DNA from: a virus
IMG/VR virus record: IMGVR_UViG_3300027759_002865
Coordinates: 1-23,109 of that record
Reading direction: 5' to 3' (one strand)
DNA: 23,109 nt
Of this stretch, positions 6,093 through 11,693 are shown in pieces; position 1 is the first letter of the stretch, and every line of letters starts with the position of its first letter. A model generated the notes under the pieces. It was not told where the DNA came from, did not search any database, and saw nothing but the letters and a program-made list of their open reading frames with translations. The translations under genes were made by a program, and so were the position numbers.

Positions 6093-6365
6093 TTACTTCT
6101 TTACGCCGCTGTTTACAAATGAGTACATTTTTTCAGCTGTTTCTAGAACTTTGTCAAGTCCTGGAAACTGTGGCATTTCAACTTTACTAACGATTTGACC
6201 AGTCTTCTCGTCACGAGTAGCAGTCATTTCCCAGCCTTGGAATTTGGCGTGGAAGTCGTCTTGTACTAGACTCTTGGCCATGCCCAAGATGTCTGTACGG
6301 ATTTCATAACCGTTTTTGTTGAATTTAACTTCTGGTAGCTTTGGTGCTTCGAATGTGTTTGACAT
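6093..6365 (-). CDS. Conserved-type phage hypothetical protein, 90 aa
   Basis: This small soluble protein has a Pro-rich start (FEAPKLPEVKF), a compact centre containing GYEIRTDILGMAKSLV (about 19-34), a mixed strand region (GWEMTATRDEKTGQIVSKVEMP) and a C-terminal helix (LETAEKMYSFVN). No enzymatic motif is visible and there are no cysteines, signal peptide or membrane segment. It looks like proteins often seen in marine T4-like phages, but I cannot assign a family. An AGGAG ribosome-binding site precedes the ATG at 6365, a sigma70-type promoter lies at 6454-6426, and a strong terminator lies downstream at 6014-6037. It therefore appears to be a single-gene, probably early and well-expressed transcription unit. 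Confidence 0.82.
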   Translation of the reverse strand: MSNTFEAPKLPEVKFNKNGYEIRTDILGMAKSLVQDDFHAKFQGWEMTATRDEKTGQIVSKVEMPQFPGLDKVLETAEKMYSFVNSGVKK

Positions 6366-6425
6366 AATAATCTCCTGTGTGTTAATGTCTGTAAATTAAC
6401 AACTACTTCTTTTCGCTGTTAACTT

Positions 6426-6454
6426 ATTATATATGCTCTGCGACAGAAAAACAA
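6426..6454 (-). promoter_or_regulatory. Sigma70-type promoter for the 90-aa minus gene
   Basis: On the minus strand TATAAT (6431-6426) is perfect and TTGTTT (6454-6449) is a partial -35 box, separated by 17 bases. It lies about 60 bases upstream of the ATG at 6365, just beyond the stop of the frameshifted hydrolase. Confidence 0.65.
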
Positions 6455-6455
6455 C

Positions 6456-7032
6456 TTATTTCCGGAACTTTTTTACTCGTTCTTTGATAAGTCCAACCAC
6501 TTGGTCGCTGAGCACTACTTCATAGTGGTTGCAGTTCTACTTCTATTAGTTCCATATCCTCATGATGCTTCTGACTGGCTATGGTTACCACGCCGTCATT
6601 GGGCTCATGCATGAATGGACTTTGGCCTTTAACTGTTACAATGTTAGTCCAAGGGTGCTGTATTTTAATCTTATCTGCTTGCCTCATTACCCACGAGCTG
6701 GGACCAATGTCTCGCATCAGTCTGCTGAAGGGCAAGAAGTATTGAGCATAGTCTGCTACTTCTGCGCCACCATAGGGTGTGCTTAGAGTAACAGCACCTT
6801 TAACAGCATTAGGCATTGTATTAGCTAGGTGCAGGCTGTAAATACCGCCTAGGCTATGAGCAATGAACACTATATCAGTGTAATTACTCAATGCTGACTG
6901 CATGTCTTTTAGGTTATTCTCAAACCCATTGCGACTGTCGTAGTTGATATCTACTCCGTTGCCTAATTTACTTCTAATATAATTGAAGCTTTCGCTGGTG
7001 GCATTAGCTCCGTGAATGTACACCAAGTTCAT
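6456..7032 (-). pseudogene. Alpha/beta hydrolase (lipase-like), frameshifted near its end
   Basis: The frame from 7032 encodes LVYIHGANAT (oxyanion-hole region), the nucleophile elbow AHSLGG with S60, and PNDGVVT with the probable acid D146: a lipase/esterase-type alpha/beta hydrolase. It stops at TGA 6522-6520 after ELIEVELQPL and lacks the catalytic histidine. Skipping one base (the C at 6531 on the minus strand) opens the next frame to TAA at 6458-6456. That adds NHYEVVLSDQVVGLIKERV and five more residues, which supplies a histidine in exactly the expected position. The gene is therefore a one-base frameshift from intact: mutation, sequencing/assembly error, or less likely programmed shifting, since no slippery heptamer is visible. 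If active it would be a cytoplasmic esterase/lipase, because no signal peptide is present. Confidence 0.8.
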
Positions 7033-7037
7033 GCCAA

Positions 7038-7045
7038 TATTTATT
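7038..7045 (-). promoter_or_regulatory. Late-promoter-like AATAAATA on the minus strand
   Basis: Read leftward, AATAAATA (7045-7038) lies 5 bases before the hydrolase ATG (7032) and overlaps the TAA stop of the upstream mini-gene (7046-7044). It has one mismatch to T4 TATAAATA. As at 790-797, its use would give a nearly leaderless transcript. It may be fortuitous. Confidence 0.3.
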
Positions 7046-7163
7046 AAGATCCGTAGACAGCTTTAGCTTCTTCTATACGGCCTTGACGAGCAAGACTTGC
7101 GGCAGCACGGGCCTGTGCAAATGATTCTAAAAATGACCAGATTGAGTTTAAGATTGTTTTCAT
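7044..7163 (-). CDS. Mini-protein, 39 aa, helical
   Basis: This frame starts at ATG 7163 and ends at TAA 7046-7044. Its product begins MKTILNSIWSFLESF and continues with an Ala/Arg-rich helix (ARAAASLARQGRIEEAK). The N-terminal half is amphipathic and could dock on a membrane or a protein partner; there is no clear signal peptide. Its ATG overlaps the TGA stop of the upstream mini-gene (ATGA), so the two are almost certainly translationally coupled. It is too short for a domain assignment, and no function is recognised. The coherent composition, the coupling and the shared promoter support a real gene. Confidence 0.68.
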   Translation of the reverse strand: MKTILNSIWSFLESFAQARAAASLARQGRIEEAKAVYGS

Positions 7164-7336
7164 AGATAAGATTCCTTTTGAGAATTAAATTGTCGGATGT
7201 AGTTTTCCAACTGTGCGGCATCGGTAATGCCTTTGGTGCTTAGATATTGATCTAAGCGGCTTTGATAGCTAGATCCTGGAAACATTTCACTTAATCGTTC
7301 CAAGATAGACTGCATTTTTTCTGATAGGTATTTCAT
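7160..7336 (-). CDS. Small hypothetical protein, 58 aa
   Basis: This frame starts at ATG 7336 behind a CAGAGGA ribosome-binding site and ends at TGA 7162-7160, overlapping the next mini-gene by ATGA. The product is helical with MKYLSEKMQSILERLSEMF at the N terminus, then a polar middle (SSYQSRLDQYL) and GITDAAQLENYIRQF, which resembles small helical proteins that bind partners through a conserved surface. There is no membrane segment. It leads a minus-strand operon (58-aa, 39-aa and the hydrolase) behind a sigma70-type promoter, so early expression is likely. The function is unknown. Confidence 0.7.
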   Translation of the reverse strand: MKYLSEKMQSILERLSEMFPGSSYQSRLDQYLSTKGITDAAQLENYIRQFNSQKESYL

Positions 7337-7391
7337 TTTGTGTATCCTCTGTGTATGTAGCGACTCATGGTTTCTACTGAGTATTTAGTTC

Positions 7392-7420
7392 ACTATACAT
7401 TACAGTTAGATTAAAATCAA
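7392..7420 (-). promoter_or_regulatory. Sigma70-type promoter of the leftward mini-gene operon
   Basis: On the minus strand TTGATT (7420-7415) and TATAGT (7397-7392) are separated by 17 bases, about 55 bases upstream of ATG 7336. It lies back to back with a possible rightward promoter at 7423-7451. Confidence 0.6.
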
Positions 7421-7422
7421 CA

Positions 7423-7473
7423 TAGACCTTTGCCAAAAACTAATGTATAATAAGATTTAATTTGAGTTAAATA
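7423..7473 (+). promoter_or_regulatory. Rightward promoter region: sigma70-like plus late-like GTTAAATA
   Basis: TAGACC (7423-7428), 17 bases, then a perfect TATAAT (7446-7451) make a possible host-type promoter. GTTAAATA (7466-7473), identical to boxes at 11207 and 22651, lies 18 bases before ATG 7492. The late cluster may thus have both early and late starts. The rest of this roughly 155-base divergent gap shows nothing further. Confidence 0.45.
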
Positions 7474-7491
7474 CGTAATAGGAAACAGTTT

Positions 7492-7776
7492 ATGAAACTT
7501 CGCACCAGATCGATTCTGCAGGAACTTAATAGTATTGCTGATGTACGTAGTACAGACTCTCTAATCGAAAGTCGTGCCACTAACATCATTAATTCTGCAA
7601 TTAATCTGCTGGAAAGCATCCACAAGCACTACGATGCTGAAAGTGCTGATGAGTTAGAGCGTAGACTAATTAATGCTATCAAAGGACAAGATCCTGCTAA
7701 ATTTACACGTGGTGTGCGTAGGATTGCAGAGTCACGTAAACAACGAAGAAAACTAGATGAAAGCAATGACAACTAA
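7492..7776 (+). CDS. Small basic helical protein, possible head/core protein, 94 aa
   Basis: This protein has an N terminus MKLRTRSILQE followed by a predominantly helical, Arg/Glu/Asn-rich chain ending in KQRRKLDESNDN. The start resembles the T4 capsid-targeting peptide (short basic-hydrophobic segment ending in L-x-E, here LQE at 9-11), so a prohead-core or internal protein is possible but unproven. No enzymatic motif or membrane segment is visible. GGAAAC lies about 5 bases before the start as a modest ribosome site. Its 3' end overlaps the nucleotidyltransferase gene by 20 bases, indicating coupled translation with that enzyme. Confidence 0.78.
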   Translation: MKLRTRSILQELNSIADVRSTDSLIESRATNIINSAINLLESIHKHYDAESADELERRLINAIKGQDPAKFTRGVRRIAESRKQRRKLDESNDN

Positions 7777-8578
7777 TCTATTTGAGGGCGGCAACGTATT
7801 CAAAGGCCCGGATAAAGAACCATTAACACAGCGCATCGCTACCAAAGATGTGCCAGCGACCATTGACTTTATTGAAAAGGTCACAGGATTAGATTTCACT
7901 AAAGAACTAGACCCAGATGACAAAAAACCAGTAAAGTGGCTAGGCACCACAGGGCGTAAAGAAGATCCGGATGGCACATTTGAATTAAACAGTTCAGGCG
8001 ACCTAGATCTTAGCGTAGATGCCAACGAAGTAGACAAAAAAGAATTTCAAGCCAAGCTGGTTGCACAGTTTGGTAAAGACTCAGTTAAATTAAGCGGCGA
8101 CAGCGTACATTTAAAAACACCAATTGCAGGTGATCAAGTCAATGGCTTTGTGCAAGCTGACTTTATGTTTTCGGCTAATCCGAAGTTCCAACAGGGCAGT
8201 ATGATTGGTGGACGTGGTTCTTATCGCGGTGAACATCGTCATATTTTATTGAGCAGTATTGCTCGTGCTAGAGGATTAAAGTATAGTCCAAAGTTTGGAT
8301 TGTTACATGCAGATACCAGCGAACCATTAGAGAACGGTGATGACTGGAATACTATTGCCAAACAGTTACTAGGACAAACTGCCACAGTTAAAGATGTAAA
8401 AAGTGTAGACGGCATCATCGCCTACATTATCAAATTACCTAACTATGATGAGTTAGTAGCAGGTGCTAGAGAAACACTGGGTAAACAGGGCATTGAACTG
8501 CCAGTTAAAGAAGCATTTGAAAGTTACGTGCCAGGTAGCAATGCTTGGATGCGTAGAATGATTAATATTGTAAAATGA
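7757..8578 (+). CDS. Nucleotidyltransferase, DNA polymerase beta superfamily-like
   Basis: This 273-aa protein has a nucleotidyltransferase core signature: LGTTGR (62-67) as the glycine-rich helix start, SGDLDLSVD (80-88) with the metal-binding pair D82 and D84, and VQADFM (132-137) with a plausible third carboxylate, D135. Members transfer nucleotides to RNA, small molecules or proteins; the acceptor is not evident. MTTNLFEGG at the N terminus contains an LxE-G step like a T4 prohead-protease site; an alternative start is ATG 7766. A basic middle part (RGSYRGEHRHILLSSIARARGLKYSPKFG) may bind the acceptor. It overlaps the upstream gene by 20 bases and shares an ATGA with the downstream ligase-like gene, so the two enzymes are probably made and used together. 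Confidence 0.78.
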   Translation: MKAMTTNLFEGGNVFKGPDKEPLTQRIATKDVPATIDFIEKVTGLDFTKELDPDDKKPVKWLGTTGRKEDPDGTFELNSSGDLDLSVDANEVDKKEFQAKLVAQFGKDSVKLSGDSVHLKTPIAGDQVNGFVQADFMFSANPKFQQGSMIGGRGSYRGEHRHILLSSIARARGLKYSPKFGLLHADTSEPLENGDDWNTIAKQLLGQTATVKDVKSVDGIIAYIIKLPNYDELVAGARETLGKQGIELPVKEAFESYVPGSNAWMRRMINIVK

Positions 8579-9672
8579 GATTCTGGGAAATATTAACTGA
8601 AGCTGAAGCACCTGCTCCTAAGAAGGTAGGCAGAGAATTCAACCACCTAGAAGATCTAGTGTTCACAGAAGCTGATGGTGCTGTTCGTGCTATCAAAGTA
8701 TTGAAAGATCTAGCCAGCCCGGAAACCAGCATCACAATCAAGTGGGACGGCAATCCCACAGTATATTGGGGCAGAGACGATGATGGTACATTCCGCTTAG
8801 TAGGTAAAAACAACTGGGGCCGTGAAGAAGGCAAAAGCTCTAGCCCAGAAGAACTTGCAGGTTTTATCAATAGCAGAGGCAAGGGCGAAGAATGGCGTGC
8901 CAAGTTTGCCGGAGATATGGCTGCTCTATGGCCCGTATTTGAACAAGCAACTCCTGCAGATTTCCGTGGTTATGTCTACGGTGATATCCTATTCCACCCA
9001 GGCAAACCATATCAAGGCGGCGACGGACGCATAAGTTTTACTCCTAATCAAACAACCTATTCAGTAATTGGCAGTAGCCAAATTGGTAGAGAATTGGCCA
9101 AGGCCAAAGTAGCAGTGGCCGCACACAAACTCTTTAGTTACTTTGGAGACAAGAGCGGTGAGGATTTTACAGATCCTGATCAGTTTAGTACTAATCCAGA
9201 ATTGAAAGTATTTGGCCTAACCAGTGTCAGCCATAGACCAGCTGTTGGCGCAGAGAATCTTGCCAAAATCGAAGTGCTGGCCAAAATGCAACCAGCTATT
9301 AACAAACTACTAGCACCAGTGGCAGGCATGGGCTATTTACAAAGTGAGATCTATACATTTGTTAACACTCAGAGTAAAGCCAAACAACTAGATAAAATCA
9401 ACACAGAAGCTTTTATGGCCTTTGAGCAAAAGACTCCTGCAAAAGCAGCCAAAATACAAGCACACAGCGAATCACATCCCGGCGTAATGGACAAGATGTT
9501 TGAGCTAGTACGTGAAATTATGGCGGCCAAAGACGAAGTAATCCGTGAGTTAGATAGTGCAGGAGGCGACATCACTGCCAGCACAGGTGGTAAACCTGGC
9601 GGTGAAGGCTATGTTGCAGGCGGTACAAAACTAGTTCCACGCGATCGTTGGACTCCATTTAGAGCCGATTAA
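8575..9672 (+). CDS. Ligase-like protein with KxDG motif
   Basis: This 365-aa protein contains ITIKWDGNPTVYWG, in which K56-W-D58-G59 matches the KxDG nucleotide-attachment motif of DNA/RNA ligases and capping enzymes. YGDILF (135-140) resembles motif III, and a C-terminal EGYV followed by TKLVPRDRW resembles the motif IV/V pattern, though its distance from motif III is larger than in ordinary ligases. If active it would form a covalent Lys-nucleotide intermediate and join or modify nucleic acid ends. I recall similar KWDG proteins as uncharacterised in marine T4-like phages. The N terminus MRFWEILTE-AEAPAP closely resembles the T4 capsid-targeting peptide with a prohead-protease site after LTE. 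It overlaps the nucleotidyltransferase stop by ATGA. Ligase activity is inferred. Confidence 0.75.
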   Translation: MRFWEILTEAEAPAPKKVGREFNHLEDLVFTEADGAVRAIKVLKDLASPETSITIKWDGNPTVYWGRDDDGTFRLVGKNNWGREEGKSSSPEELAGFINSRGKGEEWRAKFAGDMAALWPVFEQATPADFRGYVYGDILFHPGKPYQGGDGRISFTPNQTTYSVIGSSQIGRELAKAKVAVAAHKLFSYFGDKSGEDFTDPDQFSTNPELKVFGLTSVSHRPAVGAENLAKIEVLAKMQPAINKLLAPVAGMGYLQSEIYTFVNTQSKAKQLDKINTEAFMAFEQKTPAKAAKIQAHSESHPGVMDKMFELVREIMAAKDEVIRELDSAGGDITASTGGKPGGEGYVAGGTKLVPRDRWTPFRAD

Positions 9673-9703
9673 GGTCTCAAGAAGCCTGATTTTTCCATTC
9701 CAA

Positions 9704-9711
9704 TATAAATA
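9704..9711 (+). promoter_or_regulatory. T4-type late promoter TATAAATA
   Basis: This is an exact copy of the T4 late consensus TATAAATA, 73 bases before the structural gene at 9784. Transcripts would start near 9717, at the foot of the first leader hairpin. Confidence 0.8.
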
Positions 9712-9716
9712 CTTTA

Positions 9717-9762
9717 TAAGAATCAGGGTGATTCTTAGTATTGCCAGTCCCGGAGCGGGACT
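9717..9762 (+). promoter_or_regulatory. Double-hairpin 5' leader of the structural gene
   Basis: TAAGAATCA (9717-9725) pairs perfectly with TGATTCTTA (9729-9737) around GGG, and AGTCCCG (9746-9752) pairs perfectly with CGGGACT (9756-9762) around GAG. They follow the late promoter and precede AAGGAG (9770-9775), 8 bases before ATG 9784. The first hairpin would lie at the very 5' end of the mRNA, as in leaders that protect messages from decay. Confidence 0.7.
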
Positions 9763-9783
9763 ATTGATCAAGGAGAACATATC

Positions 9784-10266
9784 ATGGCAGATTTAACAAG
9801 TTTTGCACAGACCTACAGCAATGCAGGCGCAGCAATCACAGCATCTTACTTACCAGCTAACAACTACAAGTTGTTGGGCGACGGCGCAGCAGGAATTGGT
9901 CCATACACACGTTTTGGTACACGTCAACTACAGGCTATCCAAGTTGTTTCCGCATCTTTGGACTTCACAACAACTCCAACTATCACTAACAGCCTAATGT
10001 CTAAAGCAGTAGCTGGTTTGATCGCTGGTGGTGCTGAAGTATTCTACATTGGCAAGCCACACGCTAGCACACAGGGTTTCATTGCTCTAGTAGCATTGGA
10101 CACAGCTAACGCAGGTGGACGTGGTGCTGACAGTATCGGCGGTACAGCTGACACAGGCAACACAACCTACGAAACTCTAGAAGAGTCAGTATCTTTGAGA
10201 GCTAAAGGCGCTAACGGTGACATCACAATCACTAACGTCGTTCTAACAGGTACAACATTTGCTTAA
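9784..10266 (+). CDS. Probable abundant virion structural protein, 160 aa
   Basis: This protein is Ala/Gly/Thr/Ser-rich with many short beta-type segments (ANNYKLLGDG, YTRFGTRQLQAIQVV, AEVFYIGKPHA, ISL-like repeats absent). It has no cysteine, no signal peptide and few charged residues, typical of head-decoration or tail structural proteins. I cannot name a T4 counterpart. Expression signals are the strongest in the window: an exact TATAAATA promoter, two leader hairpins, a perfect AAGGAG site and a strong intrinsic terminator directly after the gene, so it is a monocistronic, very highly expressed late unit. That expression pattern is the main argument for a structural role. Non-structural alternatives cannot be ruled out. 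Confidence 0.82.
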   Translation: MADLTSFAQTYSNAGAAITASYLPANNYKLLGDGAAGIGPYTRFGTRQLQAIQVVSASLDFTTTPTITNSLMSKAVAGLIAGGAEVFYIGKPHASTQGFIALVALDTANAGGRGADSIGGTADTGNTTYETLEESVSLRAKGANGDITITNVVLTGTTFA

Positions 10267-10297
10267 TAGCATTTAATTCTCAGGGATGGGAAGATGG

Positions 10298-10323
10298 GGG
10301 CGGATTTATTCCGCCCTTTTTTT
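10298..10323 (+). terminator. Strong intrinsic terminator
   Basis: GGGCGGA (10298-10304) pairs with TCCGCCC (10310-10316) around TTTAT and is followed by seven T. It terminates the structural-gene transcript. Confidence 0.92.
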
Positions 10324-10328
10324 ATCGG

Positions 10329-10336
10329 TGTAAATA
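10329..10336 (+). promoter_or_regulatory. Late-promoter-like TGTAAATA
   Basis: This box has one mismatch to TATAAATA. It lies between the strong terminator and ATG 10347; transcripts would start near 10342, leaving almost no leader. Confidence 0.5.
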
Positions 10337-10346
10337 GTAGCATATT

Positions 10347-10751
10347 ATGCCACGCTATCGTATTATCACACTTGTCGACATTACTAGGACCAATCCACAT
10401 AGGTCTGAAACTGATACACTGAAACTTCGTCAACAGGCCAATTTTAACAGCCTACTACAGGCCATTGGTCTACGAAGCAACGTACAATGGGTGCGAGATC
10501 CTATAATGAGCAAGGGTAGTCTGCCCTATGATATAGGTGGCAAAGCCCATCATTGGAGTTGGGAGTTTGATGTTGAACGCGACGATGTTTTTTTACGTGA
10601 CAACAATTCTGTTGGCCTACTAATTGATGATTTACACGGCGTCCCAATCATAGCTAATTTAACTAATTCTGTAGACATAGACCCTGCTTGCTTTATTAGC
10701 AAAGGTGATCAAGCCAATATTTGGGTCCGTGATATAACCAATTCAATATAA
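10347..10751 (+). CDS. Conserved-type phage hypothetical protein, 134 aa
   Basis: This protein starts MPRYRIITLVDITRTNP and contains LKLRQQANFNSLLQAIGLRSNVQW (about 26-49), a middle WSWEFDVERDDVFL (about 70-83), and a C-terminal part with GVPIIANLTNSVDIDPACF. The mix of strands and a single helix suggests a compact alpha/beta fold, but no catalytic motif is seen. Its position among late structural genes and its late-type promoter suggest virion assembly or a head/tail completion role. Its stop codon TAA (10749-10751) lies inside an exact TATAAATA promoter for the next gene. I recognise the general look of the family from marine phages but no function. Confidence 0.8.
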   Translation: MPRYRIITLVDITRTNPHRSETDTLKLRQQANFNSLLQAIGLRSNVQWVRDPIMSKGSLPYDIGGKAHHWSWEFDVERDDVFLRDNNSVGLLIDDLHGVPIIANLTNSVDIDPACFISKGDQANIWVRDITNSI

Positions 10752-10754
10752 ATA
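10747..10754 (+). promoter_or_regulatory. T4-type late promoter TATAAATA overlapping a stop codon
   Basis: This is an exact late consensus. The TAA at 10749-10751 is the stop of the preceding gene. It serves the coiled-coil membrane gene at 10849 through a leader of about 90 bases. Confidence 0.78.
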
Positions 10755-10773
10755 AAGCATACAGGCAAATCAC

Positions 10774-10848
10774 CATTAGGCATTCGATTATACATTAGGC
10801 ACATGGCTCGGAGCGAGCACTTGACTTATAACATTGGAGATAGCCTAA
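10774..10848 (+). promoter_or_regulatory. Leader with tandem CATTAGGCA, GGAG hairpin and start-site complement
   Basis: CATTAGGCA occurs twice (10774-10782 and 10793-10801). Both contain TTAGGC, complementary to GCCTAA (10843-10848), which directly abuts ATG 10849. Between them GCTCG/CGAGC (10806-10810/10814-10818) forms a hairpin with a GAG loop like that at 9746-9762. GGAG near 10835 is the likely ribosome site and would be enclosed by the long-range pairing, so translation could be controlled by alternative folding. Confidence 0.5.
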
Positions 10849-11196
10849 ATGGCCACGAAAGAAGCAGTTGCACAATTGGCTGCACTACCTGAGCGGGTAG
10901 CTGTAGTTGAAATCAAAGTAGAAGCGATTAACGAAAAACTTCTTGATATCAAAAGTGATGTCAGAGATATGCACGACTGTTTAGATAACACTCGTGATTT
11001 ACTAGCAGACAAACTAAAAGAAATGGCTGAGGCATCTAATAGCCAACATGCAGAACTTGCTAACAAGATTGGTGATCTAGAAAAAATCAAAAATAAGTAC
11101 ACTATGTACATGATGGTATTGTTAGCGTTTGGTGCAGGCACTGGCTGGATGGGGCATTTAAATATGCCATTGATACTCAAATTCCTAGGACTCTAA
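10849..11196 (+). CDS. Coiled-coil protein with C-terminal membrane helix (XhlA-like layout)
   Basis: This 115-aa protein has residues about 1-80 forming a long charged helix with heptad character (VEIKVEAINEKLLDIKSDVRDMHDCL, later HAELANKIGDLEKIKNKY). One hydrophobic segment follows (YMMVLLAFGAGTGWMGHL, about 86-103) and then a short tail. This layout, cytoplasmic coiled coil plus C-terminal membrane anchor, resembles haemolysin XhlA-type accessory lysis proteins, but similar architectures occur in other phage membrane proteins. No lysozyme or clear holin is adjacent, so a lysis role is only a suggestion. It has its own late promoter and structured leader, and an intrinsic terminator follows at 11216. 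There is a single cysteine (C44). Confidence 0.78.
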   Translation: MATKEAVAQLAALPERVAVVEIKVEAINEKLLDIKSDVRDMHDCLDNTRDLLADKLKEMAEASNSQHAELANKIGDLEKIKNKYTMYMMVLLAFGAGTGWMGHLNMPLILKFLGL

Positions 11197-11206
11197 AATA
11201 TACGCA

Positions 11207-11214
11207 GTTAAATA
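11207..11214 (+). promoter_or_regulatory. Late-promoter-like GTTAAATA upstream of a terminator
   Basis: This octamer is identical to those at 7466-7473 and 22651-22658. With T4 spacing the start would be near 11220, inside the left arm of the terminator hairpin, so new transcripts would escape the terminator. Confidence 0.5.
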
Positions 11215-11215
11215 T

Positions 11216-11236
11216 AGGACCTAAGGGTCCTTTTTT
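11216..11236 (+). terminator. Intrinsic terminator
   Basis: AGGACC (11216-11221) pairs with GGTCCT (11226-11231) around TAAG, followed by a T-run to 11236. It ends the membrane-protein transcript one base before ATG 11238 of the next gene. Its GGACC/GGTCC stem matches that of the 6014-6037 terminator. Confidence 0.82.
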
Positions 11237-11237
11237 A

Positions 11238-11666
11238 ATGACAGATATCCGAAGACGGCTTGACCAAGTCGTCAGCAAAGAACTAGCCCGTAACATAATT
11301 CCTGTTAAGACAGATCAGGGAATTCTTGTAGGCTCTATACTCATAGTCAGCGAAGGCCCAGTTAAACATCTTTACAGCAACGAAGTTTGCGTATACAATA
11401 ACATAAGTCTAAACGCAGTGGCAATTAAACTAGCCAATGCATTAGCTAGAAATCAAAATACTATTCAAATGGATCGACTATATCGTGCCGATCAAGAATA
11501 CGGGCGTTGGTTCGCTGACAGCCAAACACTGCTAACCAAGTATCATTCTGCAACTAAAAACAAAGATTATGATCGTGCTGATACACTGTGGGCTAAGTAT
11601 TGTGAAAGCAAGGAAAGGACCAGTTCAGCGAAATCTACCGCTATAGGTTTAACTTATTCCGTATAA
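11238..11666 (+). CDS. Hypothetical phage protein, 142 aa
   Basis: This soluble protein starts MTDIRRRLDQVVSKELARN, with a beta-rich stretch (GILVGSILIVSEGPVKHLYSNEVCVYNN, about 28-56) followed by a helical C-terminal half containing ANALARNQNTIQMDRLYRADQEYGRWF and NKDYDRADTLWAKY. No known motif is seen. The start codon lies one base after a terminator T-run and has no ribosome site on full-length RNA, so it may be expressed mainly from the GTTAAATA box at 11207. Its stop TAA (11664-11666) lies inside an exact TATAAATA promoter. Its neighbours (structural and core proteins) suggest a morphogenesis role. Confidence 0.78.
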   Translation: MTDIRRRLDQVVSKELARNIIPVKTDQGILVGSILIVSEGPVKHLYSNEVCVYNNISLNAVAIKLANALARNQNTIQMDRLYRADQEYGRWFADSQTLLTKYHSATKNKDYDRADTLWAKYCESKERTSSAKSTAIGLTYSV

Positions 11667-11669
11667 ATA
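11662..11669 (+). promoter_or_regulatory. T4-type late promoter TATAAATA overlapping a stop codon
   Basis: This exact late consensus has the preceding gene's TAA (11664-11666) inside it. It lies 24 bases before ATG 11694 of the core-protein gene. Confidence 0.8.
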
Positions 11670-11693
11670 CTACATCAATCTGGATCCCTAAAA

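Noticed and set aside
6520-6540. Programmed ribosomal frameshift in the hydrolase
   Set aside because: No slippery heptamer or stimulating structure seen; mutation or sequence error is simpler.
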